NCBI GenBank assembly: GCA_900188465.1
Contig: FZPE01000001.1
Coordinates: 620,001 to 684,000, forward strand
DNA length: 64,000 bases
Reading direction: 5' to 3'
Source: Micrococcales bacterium KH10
Lineage (GTDB): Bacteria > Actinomycetota > Actinomycetes > Actinomycetales > Cellulomonadaceae
Shown: positions 1 through 9,379 of the stretch, piece after piece
Numbering within the stretch: the first letter of the stretch is position 1
How the letters are laid out: every line of letters begins with the position of its first letter
Program-made: the position numbers and the translations under genes
The notes under the pieces: generated by a model
What the model was told of the DNA's origin: nothing
Seen by the model: only the letters and a program-made list of their open reading frames with translations
Database searches by the model: none

Positions 1-619
1 TACCCGAGCCCACTTCACGCAGGACGAGGCCGCCAGCGACGAGTTCCTTCAGCCCTACAGCCCCGCGACGCACCCAACGATGACCGGGAGCTACGACGGC
101 GACCAACTCGTCTCGTCCGATAACCTGCGAGCGCAGCCCGCCTTCGACTTTCGCTCCTTCAACGAACCCGAGTTCGACCTGACCGGATGTCACCAGATCC
201 ATCACGTCATGGGAATTGCGCACGATCAGTTCCACATCGGCATGTGGCCGAACAGTCGCCAAATGTGCCAGCCATCGTGGCGCGAGATATTCCGCGATCG
301 TCAACGACGCGGCTATCTGGACCCGTTCCGCATGTCCCTCACGTAGGGCAGCGATCGAGGTCTCAAAAGCGTCCGAAGCGGCGATGACCTGGCGAGCCCA
401 CACCGCTACCGCTCGTCCGGTCTCATTCAGCGCGCTGCCACGCGGTGTGCGGCTCAAAAGCGTGGCGCCGATCCGCCGTTCCAAACGGCGCACCGCCGCC
501 GAGGCAGAAGGTTGCGACAGTTCCAAAGAGCGCGCGGCGGCGCTGATCGAACCCTGTTCGTCGATCGCGGTGAGCACCTGTAGTGCAGCCAACGATGTCC
601 GATCCACCCCAACACTCAT
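1..619 (-). CDS. LysR-family transcriptional regulator, partial (C-terminus beyond window)
   Basis: Reading leftward from an ATG at 619 the frame stays open to the window edge, about 206 codons. Residues 8-65 form a LysR-type winged helix-turn-helix: an ALQVL..ID start, then a recognition segment containing SQPSASAAVRRLERRIG. The beginning of the periplasmic-binding-protein-like effector domain follows (TIAEYLAP.WLAHL.TVRPHADVEL). The last part of the effector domain is outside the window. The gene is divergent from the YeiH-family transporter at 773, a common arrangement for LysR regulators controlling their neighbour. A palindrome overlaps its start codon and could be an autoregulatory site. 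Family call is firm; the effector is unknown. Confidence 0.85.
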   Translation of the reverse strand, partial: MSVGVDRTSLAALQVLTAIDEQGSISAAARSLELSQPSASAAVRRLERRIGATLLSRTPRGSALNETGRAVAVWARQVIAASDAFETSIAALREGHAERVQIAASLTIAEYLAPRWLAHLATVRPHADVELIVRNSHDVMDLVTSGQVELGFVEGAKVEGGLRSQVIGRDELVAVVAPGHRWVRRGAVGLKELVAGGLVLREVGSG

Positions 620-632
620 AGCCTTAGGCTAT
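618..632. promoter_or_regulatory. Palindromic putative LysR operator
   Basis: ATAGCC-TTA-GGCTAT is a perfect inverted repeat with 6-bp arms and a 3-bp spacer. It overlaps the lysR start codon and lies in the lysR/yeiH divergent promoter region. ATAG...CTAT symmetry is typical of LysR recognition sites; binding is inferred. Confidence 0.5.
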
Positions 633-772
633 ACCCTGGTAGTTAGTTGGCCCTACCGGCTCGTCCCGCTAAGTACCAGAGTATCTATGTGACCCCCGCA
701 CCGACCTCGCCCCCGCAACATGACGAGGCACCGCCAACCCCCACAACAGTCAACCTGGCACGCCCAAACCAT

Positions 773-1888
773 ATGATCGACCCCCGGACCACTAGCATCG
801 TCACACTTTCCTTGACGATCATCGGATTGGCCTGTGTCTGGCTCAATCGGCAACTTCCCGTGCTGTCAGCGATGCTGTTAGGTCTGATCGTGGGAATCAT
901 CGTCGCGAGCACTGTTCGTGCACCCAAGAGCCACACCGCGCACCGCATCGAGAGTTATCTCAGTGCAGCATCACCGATCGGTGGCCATCTGCTGCGACTC
1001 GGTGTTGCTCTGCTCGGCCTGAAACTGTCCCTGGCTGACATAGCGGGCCTAGGGATTTTCGGAGTGCTGGTCGCGGTAGTGACACTTGTAGTGACTTTCG
1101 CGGTCACAGTGCTACTCGCACGCCAGTCTGGCGCACACAGCCAGGGAGCACTCGTCCTTGGCGCTGGTTTTTCAGTGTGCGGAGCAGCGGCCGCTTCAAC
1201 GATGGCGGCCGCGCTGCGCGGCTCAGATCGCGATGAGCACGATAGACGCGATAGCGCGCAAAAGCGCGCTGGGATCACACTGCGTCGGTTAGTGGACGAG
1301 TACGCCGTCGCGACGATTGGCCTGGTCAGTGTGCTGGGACTGGTCATGGTGCCATTACTGCTGTGGGCTGCGCACTGGCTCGGCCTGTCACAGGCCGACA
1401 CCGGCCTGTGGATCGGTGCCAGCCTGCCGGAAGTCGCTCATGTGGTCATGGCCGGCGATATGGTCTCGCCGGAGGCTCTGAACACCGCAACCATTGCCAA
1501 ACTCACCCGAGTCGTCCTGCTGGCGCCGTTAGTGATGGTCACCACGGCTGGCCTGGCGCGACGAGCCGCCCGCCACCATGGATCGTTTTCATCATGCGTT
1601 CCAGTCAAGAACCCCGCAAAGCCGCGCCGAGCACTTCCGATTCCGCCCTTCATCGTCGCGTTCCTGGGCTGCGTCCTATTGCGGTCGCTCGATGTCATCC
1701 CGGCCGCAGTCCTTACCGGGGCCGAGGTCATCTCAAGCGCTTTCTTCGCTGCAGCCATGGTGACCGTCGGGGCGAGCATCTCTTGGCAGACATTGGTCGG
1801 CCGGTGGCGCAGTATCGGACTAGTGGCAATCCTCGCCAGCCTGACAGCGCTCGTCGTACCAGCTATCCCGCTTGCCATCTGGCGGTAG
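773..1888 (+). CDS. YeiH/UPF0324-family putative anion (sulfate) exporter membrane protein
   Basis: About 371 residues with roughly ten hydrophobic segments, matching the Cons_hypoth698/YeiH family (GLIVGIIVAS, LLRLGVALLGLKLSL, VLGAGFSVCGAAAASTMA, GLWIGASLPEVAHVVMAG). The family is annotated as a putative sulfate exporter, but the substrate is not well established. The frame is open from an ATG at 647; I prefer the ATG at 773 because the hydrophobic core begins directly after it and the upstream part is Pro/Thr-rich and unlike the family. The gene is divergent from a LysR regulator, which probably controls it. About 11 bp separate its stop from the converging amidotransferase gene. Confidence 0.82.
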   Translation: MIDPRTTSIVTLSLTIIGLACVWLNRQLPVLSAMLLGLIVGIIVASTVRAPKSHTAHRIESYLSAASPIGGHLLRLGVALLGLKLSLADIAGLGIFGVLVAVVTLVVTFAVTVLLARQSGAHSQGALVLGAGFSVCGAAAASTMAAALRGSDRDEHDRRDSAQKRAGITLRRLVDEYAVATIGLVSVLGLVMVPLLLWAAHWLGLSQADTGLWIGASLPEVAHVVMAGDMVSPEALNTATIAKLTRVVLLAPLVMVTTAGLARRAARHHGSFSSCVPVKNPAKPRRALPIPPFIVAFLGCVLLRSLDVIPAAVLTGAEVISSAFFAAAMVTVGASISWQTLVGRWRSIGLVAILASLTALVVPAIPLAIWR

Positions 1889-1899
1889 TCTCTCGATGT

Positions 1900-2634
1900 C
1901 TATGGTCGCGCATAGCGCTGAGTGAACGCTCGCAGAATACGCGGCGGCACGTCAACGGTTGTGCCACGCACCGACGCGACCACTCGTTCGACTTCTTCCG
2001 CTGGGAAATAGCCCTCGTCGCGGTAAGTGCGGATCCGCAGCACGATGCCGTCGACATCGAGTTCCGGATGGAACTGCGTGACGTACAAGTTCTTGCGATA
2101 CCGGAACATCTGGACCGGGCAGGTCGCTGACGAGGCCAACAGCACCGCTCCTGGCGGTACGTCCCGGCATGCCTCCTTGTGGCCGACGAAAGCATCGAAT
2201 CGTTCCGGCAGATCGGCCAGTAACGGGTCTCTTCGGCCTTCGTCGGTCACCGTGATCTCAACCGCGCCGACGTCCTCGCCGTAAGTGGCGTCCACCACCG
2301 AACCGAGTTGAGCTGCGACGGCCCCCACTCCGTAGCAGGCTCCCAGCAGCGGGAAGTCGGCCGCGACCACGCGATCGACCAACTCGCCCAGTTCGCCTTC
2401 CACCCGCAGTTGAATGTCGGATTTCGTCGCTGGATCGTCAGACGCGTTAAACGGTCCACCGCCGATGATGATCCCCGAGAACTCGTTAAAATCAATCTCG
2501 GGCATCTCGGTCTGCTCCAGGCGCACGCGCTTGAGCTCGTGCGGCGTGAGCCCGCCGAACCGGCAGATCTGCTCATATTCCGCGTCAGCGACGACATCGT
2601 CTACGCGCGTGGCGAGCAACAAGAACGGTTTCAC
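1900..2634 (-). CDS. Class I glutamine amidotransferase-like protein
   Basis: 244 residues, GTG start. It has the class I GATase triad: nucleophile Cys100 in LLGACYGVG, and His189/Glu191 in QFHPELD. An oxyanion-type glycine run (IIIGGGPFN) is near residue 58. The protein is a stand-alone amidotransferase, similar in size to GMP-synthase-like GATase1 proteins, with no synthase domain. These usually act on gamma-glutamyl compounds or supply ammonia to a partner; the substrate cannot be told here. It lies alone between the convergent transporter and the HAD gene, about 70 bp downstream of the latter. Confidence 0.82.
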   Translation of the reverse strand: MKPFLLLATRVDDVVADAEYEQICRFGGLTPHELKRVRLEQTEMPEIDFNEFSGIIIGGGPFNASDDPATKSDIQLRVEGELGELVDRVVAADFPLLGACYGVGAVAAQLGSVVDATYGEDVGAVEITVTDEGRRDPLLADLPERFDAFVGHKEACRDVPPGAVLLASSATCPVQMFRYRKNLYVTQFHPELDVDGIVLRIRTYRDEGYFPAEEVERVVASVRGTTVDVPPRILRAFTQRYARP

Positions 2635-2707
2635 CGGTCCAGATTATCGAGTTGACCGCCATTGTGTCGGAATTGCCCACATTGAGGACAGTCCCCTTGC
2701 GCACCAT

Positions 2708-3502
2708 TTAGGACGAGCAGAAAGCTCCGGAACGAATCGTCTGAAGCGCTGCGGGCAGATCACTGAGATTTTCGATGACGAGCACACCGTCTGCGAGCGC
2801 CTGTTCGCGGTTTTCATCGAATGGTCCCCCGCGCCGGGCCGCGGGTCGGTCGACCCACACCCCTGCCAGCCCAGCAGTGATCGCAGCACGCGCATCAATG
2901 TCGAGTTCATCACCCACGTAGACCGCTTGCGGCGGCGTTACCCCGAGCCGGTCGCAGCCGAGGGTGAAGACATCTGGGGAAGGTTTACCGTATCCGAGTT
3001 CATCGACGCCGACAACAGTAGCGATGAACCCTTTGAGCCCGGTGCGCTCCAGCTTCTGCCACTGGTAAGCCGTGGCGGCGTTGGTCACCGCACCGATCTT
3101 CAAACCCGTGTCACGCAACAAGGCCAACACGTCGGCGGCATCCTCAAACGGTTGCCAGGCTGCTTGGAACGCCGCCTCGAAACGCTCGTCCCAGGCGTCG
3201 AAACCGGCTGCGGTGATCTCGCGTCCCCCAAAGGTGCGCTGGACCTGCTCGGCGCGAAGATAGCGCTGTTCCCGAAAACCCATCTCGCCGCGGGTAAACG
3301 CCCGGTAGTAGCCATCCGGGTCCTGCCGCCACAGGGCAACCACCTGATGGTGATCAGCGACCGGTAGCCGGGGCAGATAGTGCGAGGCAATGGCGCTCAG
3401 CGCCTCAGCAAAAGCCGCCTTGGTGTCAACGAGGGTGTCATCGACATCAAAGATCACTGCGGCGATCTGGCGCTGTGCAGCCGGGCCATCAACCTGGGTC
3501 AT
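2708..3502 (-). CDS. HAD-family hydrolase (phosphatase-like)
   Basis: 264 residues with all four HAD motifs: nucleophile Asp19 and Asp21 in FDVDDTLVD, the motif II Thr in GAVTNAA (about 137), Lys in [10 protein letters not shown] (about 171), and acidic motif IV in [10 protein letters not shown] (about 195). A helical C1 cap of about 90 residues separates motifs I and II, as in phosphoglycolate-phosphatase and YjjG-like phosphatases. The start ATG overlaps the gltX stop by 4 nt (ATGA), so the two genes are probably cotranscribed and translationally coupled. The physiological substrate is unknown. Confidence 0.85.
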   Translation of the reverse strand: MTQVDGPAAQRQIAAVIFDVDDTLVDTKAAFAEALSAIASHYLPRLPVADHHQVVALWRQDPDGYYRAFTRGEMGFREQRYLRAEQVQRTFGGREITAAGFDAWDERFEAAFQAAWQPFEDAADVLALLRDTGLKIGAVTNAATAYQWQKLERTGLKGFIATVVGVDELGYGKPSPDVFTLGCDRLGVTPPQAVYVGDELDIDARAAITAGLAGVWVDRPAARRGGPFDENREQALADGVLVIENLSDLPAALQTIRSGAFCSS

Positions 3503-5013
3503 AGTGCATCGCGTAGCGCAACGAGTCGGGCCAGACTCGACTGCTTGCCGAGAATCTCCATCGACTCAAAAAGCGGCGGCGAAACCCGCCGTCCAGTGAT
3601 CGCGACACGCAGCGGTGTGAACGCGAAACGTGGTTTGATGCCCATTTCATCCACAAGCACCTCGCGGAGTGCGGGTTGCAGGCTTGCGGCGGAGAACTCG
3701 TCGGCCTCGTTGATCTTGTCGATGGCGACGGTCAGCACTTCTTTGGTCTCGTCCCGCAGCGCGCTACGGGCGTCGTCTTCGATGACAAGGTCGCTGTCGG
3801 CGACAAAGAGGAACTTGAGCAACCCGGGTGCTTCGCCCAGCATTGTCATGCGTTCCTGGGTCAACGGTGCAGCAGCATCCAAAGTCGCGCGGGTGGCCTC
3901 GTCCAATTCGTCATAGGTAGGCGCGGAAACCACGCCAGCGGTATGCAGGTACGGCACCAACCGGCGGGTGAAGTCATTCGTCTCCAACTGGCGAATGTGG
4001 GCGGCGTTGATCGCCTGCGCCTTCTTCAGGTCGAAGCGTGCCGGATTCGGGTTCACATCCGAGATGTCAAAAGCCTCGATCAACTCAGGAACCGAGAAGA
4101 TGTCGTTGTCCGGTGAGATCGACCAGCCGAGCAACGACAGGTAGTTCAGCAGACCCTCGGGGATGAACCCGTTGTCACGGTGCAAGAACAAGTTCGATTC
4201 CGGGTCCCGCTTGGACAGTTTCTTGTTGCCCTCGCCCATCACGTACGGCAGGTGCGCGAACTGCGGGATGCGCTTGGCGTAGCCCAACTCGATGAGCGCG
4301 CGGTAAAGCGCGATTTGGCGTGGGGTCGACGACAGTAAGTCCTCACCGCGCAGCACGTGGCTGATCTCCATCGTGGCATCGTCAACCGGGTTCACCAGGG
4401 TGTAGAGCGGGTGACCCCCAGCGCGCATGATCACGAAGTCAGGCACAGACCCGGCTTTGAAGGTGATGTCACCGCGCACCAGGTCAGTGAAGGTGATGTC
4501 CTCATCCGGCATGCGCAACCGGATCGACGGTTCGCGGCCCGCTGCGCGAAAGGCGGCCCGCTGTTCGTCGGTCAAAGTGCGGTCGTAACCGTCGTAGCCC
4601 AACGCCTTGGATCGTCCTGCCGCAACATTGCGGGCTTCGATCTCCTCGGCCGTGGAGAACGATTCGTAGGCGTAGCCCGCCGCAACGAGGTCTGCCGCCA
4701 CCTTGCGGTACAGATCGAACCGCTCGGACTGGCGGTACGGCGCATAAGGCCCGCCGACCTCGACTCCCTCATCCCAGTCGAGCCCCAGCCACCGCAGCGC
4801 ATCGAGCAGTTGCTGGTAGCTCTCCTCAGAATCACGTGCTGGGTCGGTGTCCTCGATACGGAACACGAAGGTGCCCCCCACGTGGCGCGCCCACGCCCAG
4901 TTGAACAGCGCAGTGCGGATCAGGCCGACATGCGGGGTCCCCGTCGGAGACGGGCAAAACCGCACCCGCACCTTCGTTTCGGCATCATTTGAGTCACCAG
5001 CGGCGGCGGACAT
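3499..5013 (-). CDS. gltX: Glutamyl-tRNA synthetase
   Basis: Class I aminoacyl-tRNA synthetase charging tRNA-Glu. The HIGH-like element is in [17 protein letters not shown] and the KMSKS-like element is KLSKRDPES. The C-terminal half carries the helical anticodon-binding domain, and total length (about 504) is usual. An in-frame ATG exists at 5043, but the ATG at 5013 is preceded by AGGTG at a good distance while 5043 has no Shine-Dalgarno sequence, so I chose 5013. The HAD hydrolase gene follows with a 4-nt overlap. It could be a non-discriminating enzyme, as in most actinobacteria with GatCAB; that is not visible here. Confidence 0.95.
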   Translation of the reverse strand: MSAAAGDSNDAETKVRVRFCPSPTGTPHVGLIRTALFNWAWARHVGGTFVFRIEDTDPARDSEESYQQLLDALRWLGLDWDEGVEVGGPYAPYRQSERFDLYRKVAADLVAAGYAYESFSTAEEIEARNVAAGRSKALGYDGYDRTLTDEQRAAFRAAGREPSIRLRMPDEDITFTDLVRGDITFKAGSVPDFVIMRAGGHPLYTLVNPVDDATMEISHVLRGEDLLSSTPRQIALYRALIELGYAKRIPQFAHLPYVMGEGNKKLSKRDPESNLFLHRDNGFIPEGLLNYLSLLGWSISPDNDIFSVPELIEAFDISDVNPNPARFDLKKAQAINAAHIRQLETNDFTRRLVPYLHTAGVVSAPTYDELDEATRATLDAAAPLTQERMTMLGEAPGLLKFLFVADSDLVIEDDARSALRDETKEVLTVAIDKINEADEFSAASLQPALREVLVDEMGIKPRFAFTPLRVAITGRRVSPPLFESMEILGKQSSLARLVALRDAL

Positions 5014-5165
5014 AGCAAGGTCACCTGTGGAAGGGGAAGTCATAGAACAATCTTACGTCGGCACGCCGATACCCCCAGCCTCGGCGACGATCTAGGCTAG
5101 GGATACCGAACTGATCCGCCGACCGTGCACTATCACCAGCACTGAACTTGTGACAAGGTACATTC

Positions 5166-7364
5166 ATGAGCACCGCATCGACATCGCCATCGGCACCGCT
5201 GCCGAAGTCTGTCGCAGATCTGGAATCCGTCGCCGATGGCGCGAACTATTCGCCGCACTCTGTCCTCGGTTTTCACCCCCACGTCGATTCCGACGTTGCC
5301 ACCATCCGGGTGCGCCGTCCGCTTGCTGATGAGGTCGTCATCGTCACTGCCGACGGTGAGTTCCCCGCGACCCACGAGCACGCTGGCATCTGGTACGCCG
5401 TTGTGCCGAGCGATCAGGCCGACTACCGGATTCGTACCCGCTACGGGATCGATGCGTCCGAAAGCGATGACCCGTACCGGCATCTGCCCACTATTGGCGA
5501 GCTGGACCAGCATCTGATCCGTGAAGGCCGTCACGAACAGTTGTGGCAAGTGCTCGGCGCCAACGTCAAGACCTTCCCCAGCGCCCTGGGCGACGTGACC
5601 GGCACTGCCTTCGCCGTGTGGGCGCCCAACGCTCAGGCGGTTCGCGTCGTGGGTGACTTCAACGGTTGGGATGGCCGCAGTCACGCCATGCGCTCACTGG
5701 GCAATTCAGGGGTGTGGGAGTTGTTCATTCCCGATGTCGGAGCCGGTCAGCGCTATAAGTTTCAGCTTCGTCACCCGGACGGGTACTGGCGGGAAAAGGC
5801 TGACCCGCTGGCCAAAGGCACCGAAGTGCCCCCCGCCACGGCCTCGGTCATCGTGGATTCACGCCACGAATGGCACGACGAGAAGTGGTTGAAGCAACGC
5901 GCGAAGACCGACCCGCACACTGGGGCGATGAGCGTCTACGAGGTCCACCTCGGATCCTGGCGGCCCGGGCTCGGCTACCGTGAGCTCGCCACCGAATTGC
6001 GCGACTACGTCGTGGAGATGGGCTACACCCACGTCGAGTTCCTGCCGGTCGCGGAACACCCCTTTGGTGGATCCTGGGGCTACCAAGTCACCGGCTACTA
6101 CGCTCCGACCTCCCGGTTCGGCACCGCGGACGACTTCAAGTTCCTGGTCGACAGCCTGCACCAGGCTGGGATCGGCGTCATCCTGGACTGGGTGCCAGCG
6201 CACTTCCCCAAGGACGAGTGGGCCCTGGCGCGCTTCGACGGCACGCCGCTGTACGAGCACCCCGACCCGCTCCTTGGCGAGCACCCCGACTGGGGCACAT
6301 ACATCTTCAACTTCGGCCGCAACGAGGTGCGCAATTTCCTCGTCGCCAACGCCACCTATTGGCTTGAGGAGTTCCACATCGATGCCCTACGTGTCGATGC
6401 GGTGGCGTCCATGCTCTACCTGGACTATTCGCGTGAAGCGGGTCAGTGGCGTCCCAACCAGTACGGCGGGCGCGAGAACCTCGATGCCATCGCGTTCCTG
6501 CAAGAGGCAAACGCCACTGCCTACCGTCGCAACCCCGGGATCATGATGATCGCGGAGGAATCCACCGCTTGGCCGGGTGTGACCTCACCGACCAGCGCTG
6601 GCGGTCTCGGCTTCGGGCTGAAGTGGAACATGGGCTGGATGAACGACACGTTGCGCTACATGGCCGAATCTCCCGTCAACCGCCGCTACCACCATGGCGA
6701 GATCACCTTCTCAATGGTCTACGCCTATTCGGAGCGGTACGTCCTTCCCATCAGCCATGACGAGGTCGTCCACGGCAAAGGCTCCCTGCTGCGCAAGATG
6801 CCCGGTGACGATTGGCAACAGCACGCCCAGGTCCGCGCCCTGTTCACCTATCAGTGGTCACACCCCGGCAAACAGTTGACCTTCATGGGCACTGAATTCG
6901 CGCAAGGCACCGAATGGAATGAGTCGGCCCCGCTGGATTGGTACGTCTTGGACTACCCTGCCCACAGAGGCACCCGGGAATGCGTCAAGAAGCTCAACGA
7001 GGTCTACCGCAGCCACTCCGCGCTGTGGGGCCTCGACCATGATCCGGCCGGGTTCCAGTGGATTGAAGCCGCCGACGGCGACCACAACACGTTGTCCTAT
7101 GTGCGCCGGGATGCCGACGGCAATGAGCTGATCGCCGTGATCAACTTTGCCGGAGTCCCCCACGAGGGCTATCGCCTCGGCGTGCCGCAGGCTGGCAACT
7201 GGCGCGAGATCTTCAACTCGGACGACATGACCTTCGGTGGTTCCGGTGTGGTCAACGGTGCCGCGCTGGCTTCCGAAGACGTGCCGTGGCACGGACGGGA
7301 ACAGTCGATAGTGCTGCGCGTGCCGCCGCTTGGTGGATTGTTCCTCGTCCGCGAGGCCGACTGA
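5166..7364 (+). CDS. glgB: 1,4-alpha-glucan branching enzyme
   Basis: 732 residues, the usual length for GH13 branching enzymes. It makes alpha-1,6 branches in glycogen in the cytoplasm. An N-terminal region with an extra beta module precedes the CBM48 domain ([20 protein letters not shown]). The (beta/alpha)8 catalytic domain has [10 protein letters not shown], the nucleophile Asp in [11 protein letters not shown], the acid/base Glu in IAEEST and the transition-state Asp in [11 protein letters not shown]-terminal beta domain ends at [10 protein letters not shown]. It stands alone; the usual partners (glgE, treS, glgA/C) are not in this window. The ATG is preceded by an AAGG-type site. Confidence 0.96.
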   Translation: MSTASTSPSAPLPKSVADLESVADGANYSPHSVLGFHPHVDSDVATIRVRRPLADEVVIVTADGEFPATHEHAGIWYAVVPSDQADYRIRTRYGIDASESDDPYRHLPTIGELDQHLIREGRHEQLWQVLGANVKTFPSALGDVTGTAFAVWAPNAQAVRVVGDFNGWDGRSHAMRSLGNSGVWELFIPDVGAGQRYKFQLRHPDGYWREKADPLAKGTEVPPATASVIVDSRHEWHDEKWLKQRAKTDPHTGAMSVYEVHLGSWRPGLGYRELATELRDYVVEMGYTHVEFLPVAEHPFGGSWGYQVTGYYAPTSRFGTADDFKFLVDSLHQAGIGVILDWVPAHFPKDEWALARFDGTPLYEHPDPLLGEHPDWGTYIFNFGRNEVRNFLVANATYWLEEFHIDALRVDAVASMLYLDYSREAGQWRPNQYGGRENLDAIAFLQEANATAYRRNPGIMMIAEESTAWPGVTSPTSAGGLGFGLKWNMGWMNDTLRYMAESPVNRRYHHGEITFSMVYAYSERYVLPISHDEVVHGKGSLLRKMPGDDWQQHAQVRALFTYQWSHPGKQLTFMGTEFAQGTEWNESAPLDWYVLDYPAHRGTRECVKKLNEVYRSHSALWGLDHDPAGFQWIEAADGDHNTLSYVRRDADGNELIAVINFAGVPHEGYRLGVPQAGNWREIFNSDDMTFGGSGVVNGAALASEDVPWHGREQSIVLRVPPLGGLFLVREAD

Positions 7365-7367
7365 CTG

Positions 7368-7395
7368 CTGATCAGGACCAGCTGGCCCTGATCAG
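7368..7395. terminator. Hairpin between convergent glgB and thioredoxin-like gene
   Basis: CTGATCAGG (7368-7376) pairs with CCTGATCAG (7387-7395) across a 10-nt loop. It sits in the 35-bp gap between two converging genes and could terminate both directions. There is no U-tract. Confidence 0.55.
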
Positions 7396-7399
7396 GCGG

Positions 7400-8353
7400 C
7401 TAGTACAGCGCAGCGGCGAGTTTGCGGCGTGCTGGCGTGACTCGCGGATCGTCAGCGCCGAGCAGCGCGAAGTACTCCACCAGCCGTAGCCGGATGGTCT
7501 CGCGCTCGTCGCCGAAAACCCGCGAAACCGTGTCGAGCAGCCGCTCCAGCGCGTCGGCGACCTTACCGCCCGCCATGTCGAGGTCGGCGACAGCCAGTTG
7601 CGCCGCGACGTCTTCGGCGTTTTGCGCCGCGGCCTGGCGCGCTGCGGCACTGTCGATGTCACGGGCGCGCAGCAACAGATTCACCTGGGCTAAGCCTGCC
7701 TCGGCATCGACATCACGAGGGTCGTCACGCAGCGCCTTCTCGTAGGCTGCGACAGCAGCTTCCAGGTTGCCTGCTTCAATCGCGTCATATGCTTCCTGGT
7801 GCAGCGGCGGCAGTGGCGCGGCAGCGGCCTCCTCGCTGGCCTGCTCGTCCTGGTCTTGTGCAGCGACACCAGCAGGAGCCGTTCCGGTGACACCATTGGC
7901 CTCAGCAGCCTCGAGCACCTGGTCGACAACCTGGCGGATCTGCTCAATCGGCGCTGTTCCCTGGAACAGCGGCACCGGTTGTCCTGCCAGAACTCCGACC
8001 ACCATCGGTACGCCCTGTGCTTGGAGGGCGCGAGCGATATTCGGCGCTGCGTCAGCGTCAACCCGGGCCAGTTGGAAGGCGCCGCTCTTCTCGGCTGCAA
8101 TGGTGGCTAGATCGGCGGCGAGCTGACGACAGGTCGGGTCTGCAGGCAGCCAGATCAGCAACAGCACCACGTAGGAGGCCGAGCCCTCGACAACCTGCTG
8201 AAAATTGGTGTCGGTCACGTCGACAACGTATGGACTCGGGCCTGATTCACTACCCGGATCGGCAGTGCCTGACGATGCGGGCGGCTTCTGGCCCAAACCG
8301 GACAGATCAACAGCGCCGCGCAACGAGAATTGCGGCTGAGCTGGCTGGGACAT
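7400..8353 (-). CDS. Thioredoxin-fold TPR protein (YbbN/CnoX-like), degenerate active site
   Basis: About 317 residues. After a Pro/Gly-rich N-terminus comes a thioredoxin domain (about 45-155: VVLLLIWLPADPTCRQLAADL, then the cis-Pro region GVPMVVGVLAGQPV), a low-complexity acidic/Ala linker, and C-terminal TPR-like helices (AYDAIEAGNLEAAVAAYEKAL). In Escherichia coli, YbbN acts as a chaperone/holdase working with GroEL and DnaK. Here the CGPC site reads DPTC, so the first catalytic Cys is missing and dithiol chemistry is unlikely. I chose the ATG at 8353: GGAGGA lies 8 nt upstream of it and only 2 nt upstream of the in-frame ATG at 8359. Confidence 0.85.
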   Translation of the reverse strand: MSQPAQPQFSLRGAVDLSGLGQKPPASSGTADPGSESGPSPYVVDVTDTNFQQVVEGSASYVVLLLIWLPADPTCRQLAADLATIAAEKSGAFQLARVDADAAPNIARALQAQGVPMVVGVLAGQPVPLFQGTAPIEQIRQVVDQVLEAAEANGVTGTAPAGVAAQDQDEQASEEAAAAPLPPLHQEAYDAIEAGNLEAAVAAYEKALRDDPRDVDAEAGLAQVNLLLRARDIDSAAARQAAAQNAEDVAAQLAVADLDMAGGKVADALERLLDTVSRVFGDERETIRLRLVEYFALLGADDPRVTPARRKLAAALY

Positions 8354-8374
8354 AGTCATTTCCTCCGTCGTGTT

Positions 8375-9379
8375 CTAGTTGCTGGTTCGTGCTGCGATGC
8401 GAACATTCTCCGCCCCTACGACACTGATCTCGTCCGCGCTTCCCGTCGGTGGGATCGCCAACGCGACCACGATCTGTCGATCAACGAAAAGCCGGTTGGA
8501 TACTTTGGTATCACCAAGCAGGGCTCGTGTCACATCGTCTGGTCGAATCGAAGCGCCTTGAGGGCCACGCGCACGTTCAGTGGCGGTCAGCGCTGCGACG
8601 ACGAGCGCTCCGCCATCGGCGGTTCGCCACGCTATCGGAGCACCGTCAGCGCCCTCAGGGCGGGTCACTTGATATCGGTAGTCACCCTCGATCGGAGTCA
8701 GCGCCTCGCCGAGCTCTGCACGGCGTGCCTCAATGGTCTGCCGCAATACGTCGGCGCCGAAGGCACCTGCGAAGGACGAGTCAGTCCCGTTGTTCAACAC
8801 GTCGACGTATTGGTCGAGAGTCTCCGTGATGTCAGCGCTCAGCCCAGACGAGTCCGTTACTTCAGCACTGCCGGTGGTCGACTGGTCGAATGCCGGCAGT
8901 TCGGCACCTGGGAAGAGTCGCACCCAACCCCACATCTGGTAGTTCTCGCGGGCGCTGGCTTGGCGCAATACGACAAGGCGTTGCGGTTCGAGGTTCTCCG
9001 GCTGTTCGGTGACCACGAACAGTGACCGCGGCCACTGTTCAGTCGTAGAGATCACTGAGGTCTGCAAAGCGGGTGGCAACACGGTCAGGGCATCGTCACC
9101 AACATCCTCCGCCGCAATGTACTGCGCTGCCCGAATCTGTGCGGCAGGTCCATTGAGGACGCCGGGCAACATGGCTGCGTCACGGGCTAGGTCAGCCTGA
9201 TCCAATGCGAGCGAGATACGTTGCGCGGCTCGCTCGACTTGCCCGGGTGTCAAGACCGGCTGGGCGATCGAGGGCGCCGGTTCCGGGTCTGGTGAGGGTA
9301 AGGCGCCGGTGCACCCAGCGAGCAGCGCGGATGAGACCAGCAGGGCGGCAATTGCTGTGAGCCTAGTCCTTCGCATCAC
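8375..9379 (-). CDS. Hypothetical lipoprotein
   Basis: 334 residues starting with a lipoprotein signal peptide: basic MMRRTRL, a hydrophobic core, then the lipobox LLAGC with the lipidated Cys near residue 22. A short Pro-rich linker follows and then a roughly 290-residue extracytoplasmic domain that I do not recognise. The GTG start overlaps the stop of the preceding membrane-protein gene by 4 nt, so the two are very likely one operon and may form a complex at the outer face of the membrane. Nothing in the sequence shows an enzymatic motif. Confidence 0.75.
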   Translation of the reverse strand: MMRRTRLTAIAALLVSSALLAGCTGALPSPDPEPAPSIAQPVLTPGQVERAAQRISLALDQADLARDAAMLPGVLNGPAAQIRAAQYIAAEDVGDDALTVLPPALQTSVISTTEQWPRSLFVVTEQPENLEPQRLVVLRQASARENYQMWGWVRLFPGAELPAFDQSTTGSAEVTDSSGLSADITETLDQYVDVLNNGTDSSFAGAFGADVLRQTIEARRAELGEALTPIEGDYRYQVTRPEGADGAPIAWRTADGGALVVAALTATERARGPQGASIRPDDVTRALLGDTKVSNRLFVDRQIVVALAIPPTGSADEISVVGAENVRIAARTSN

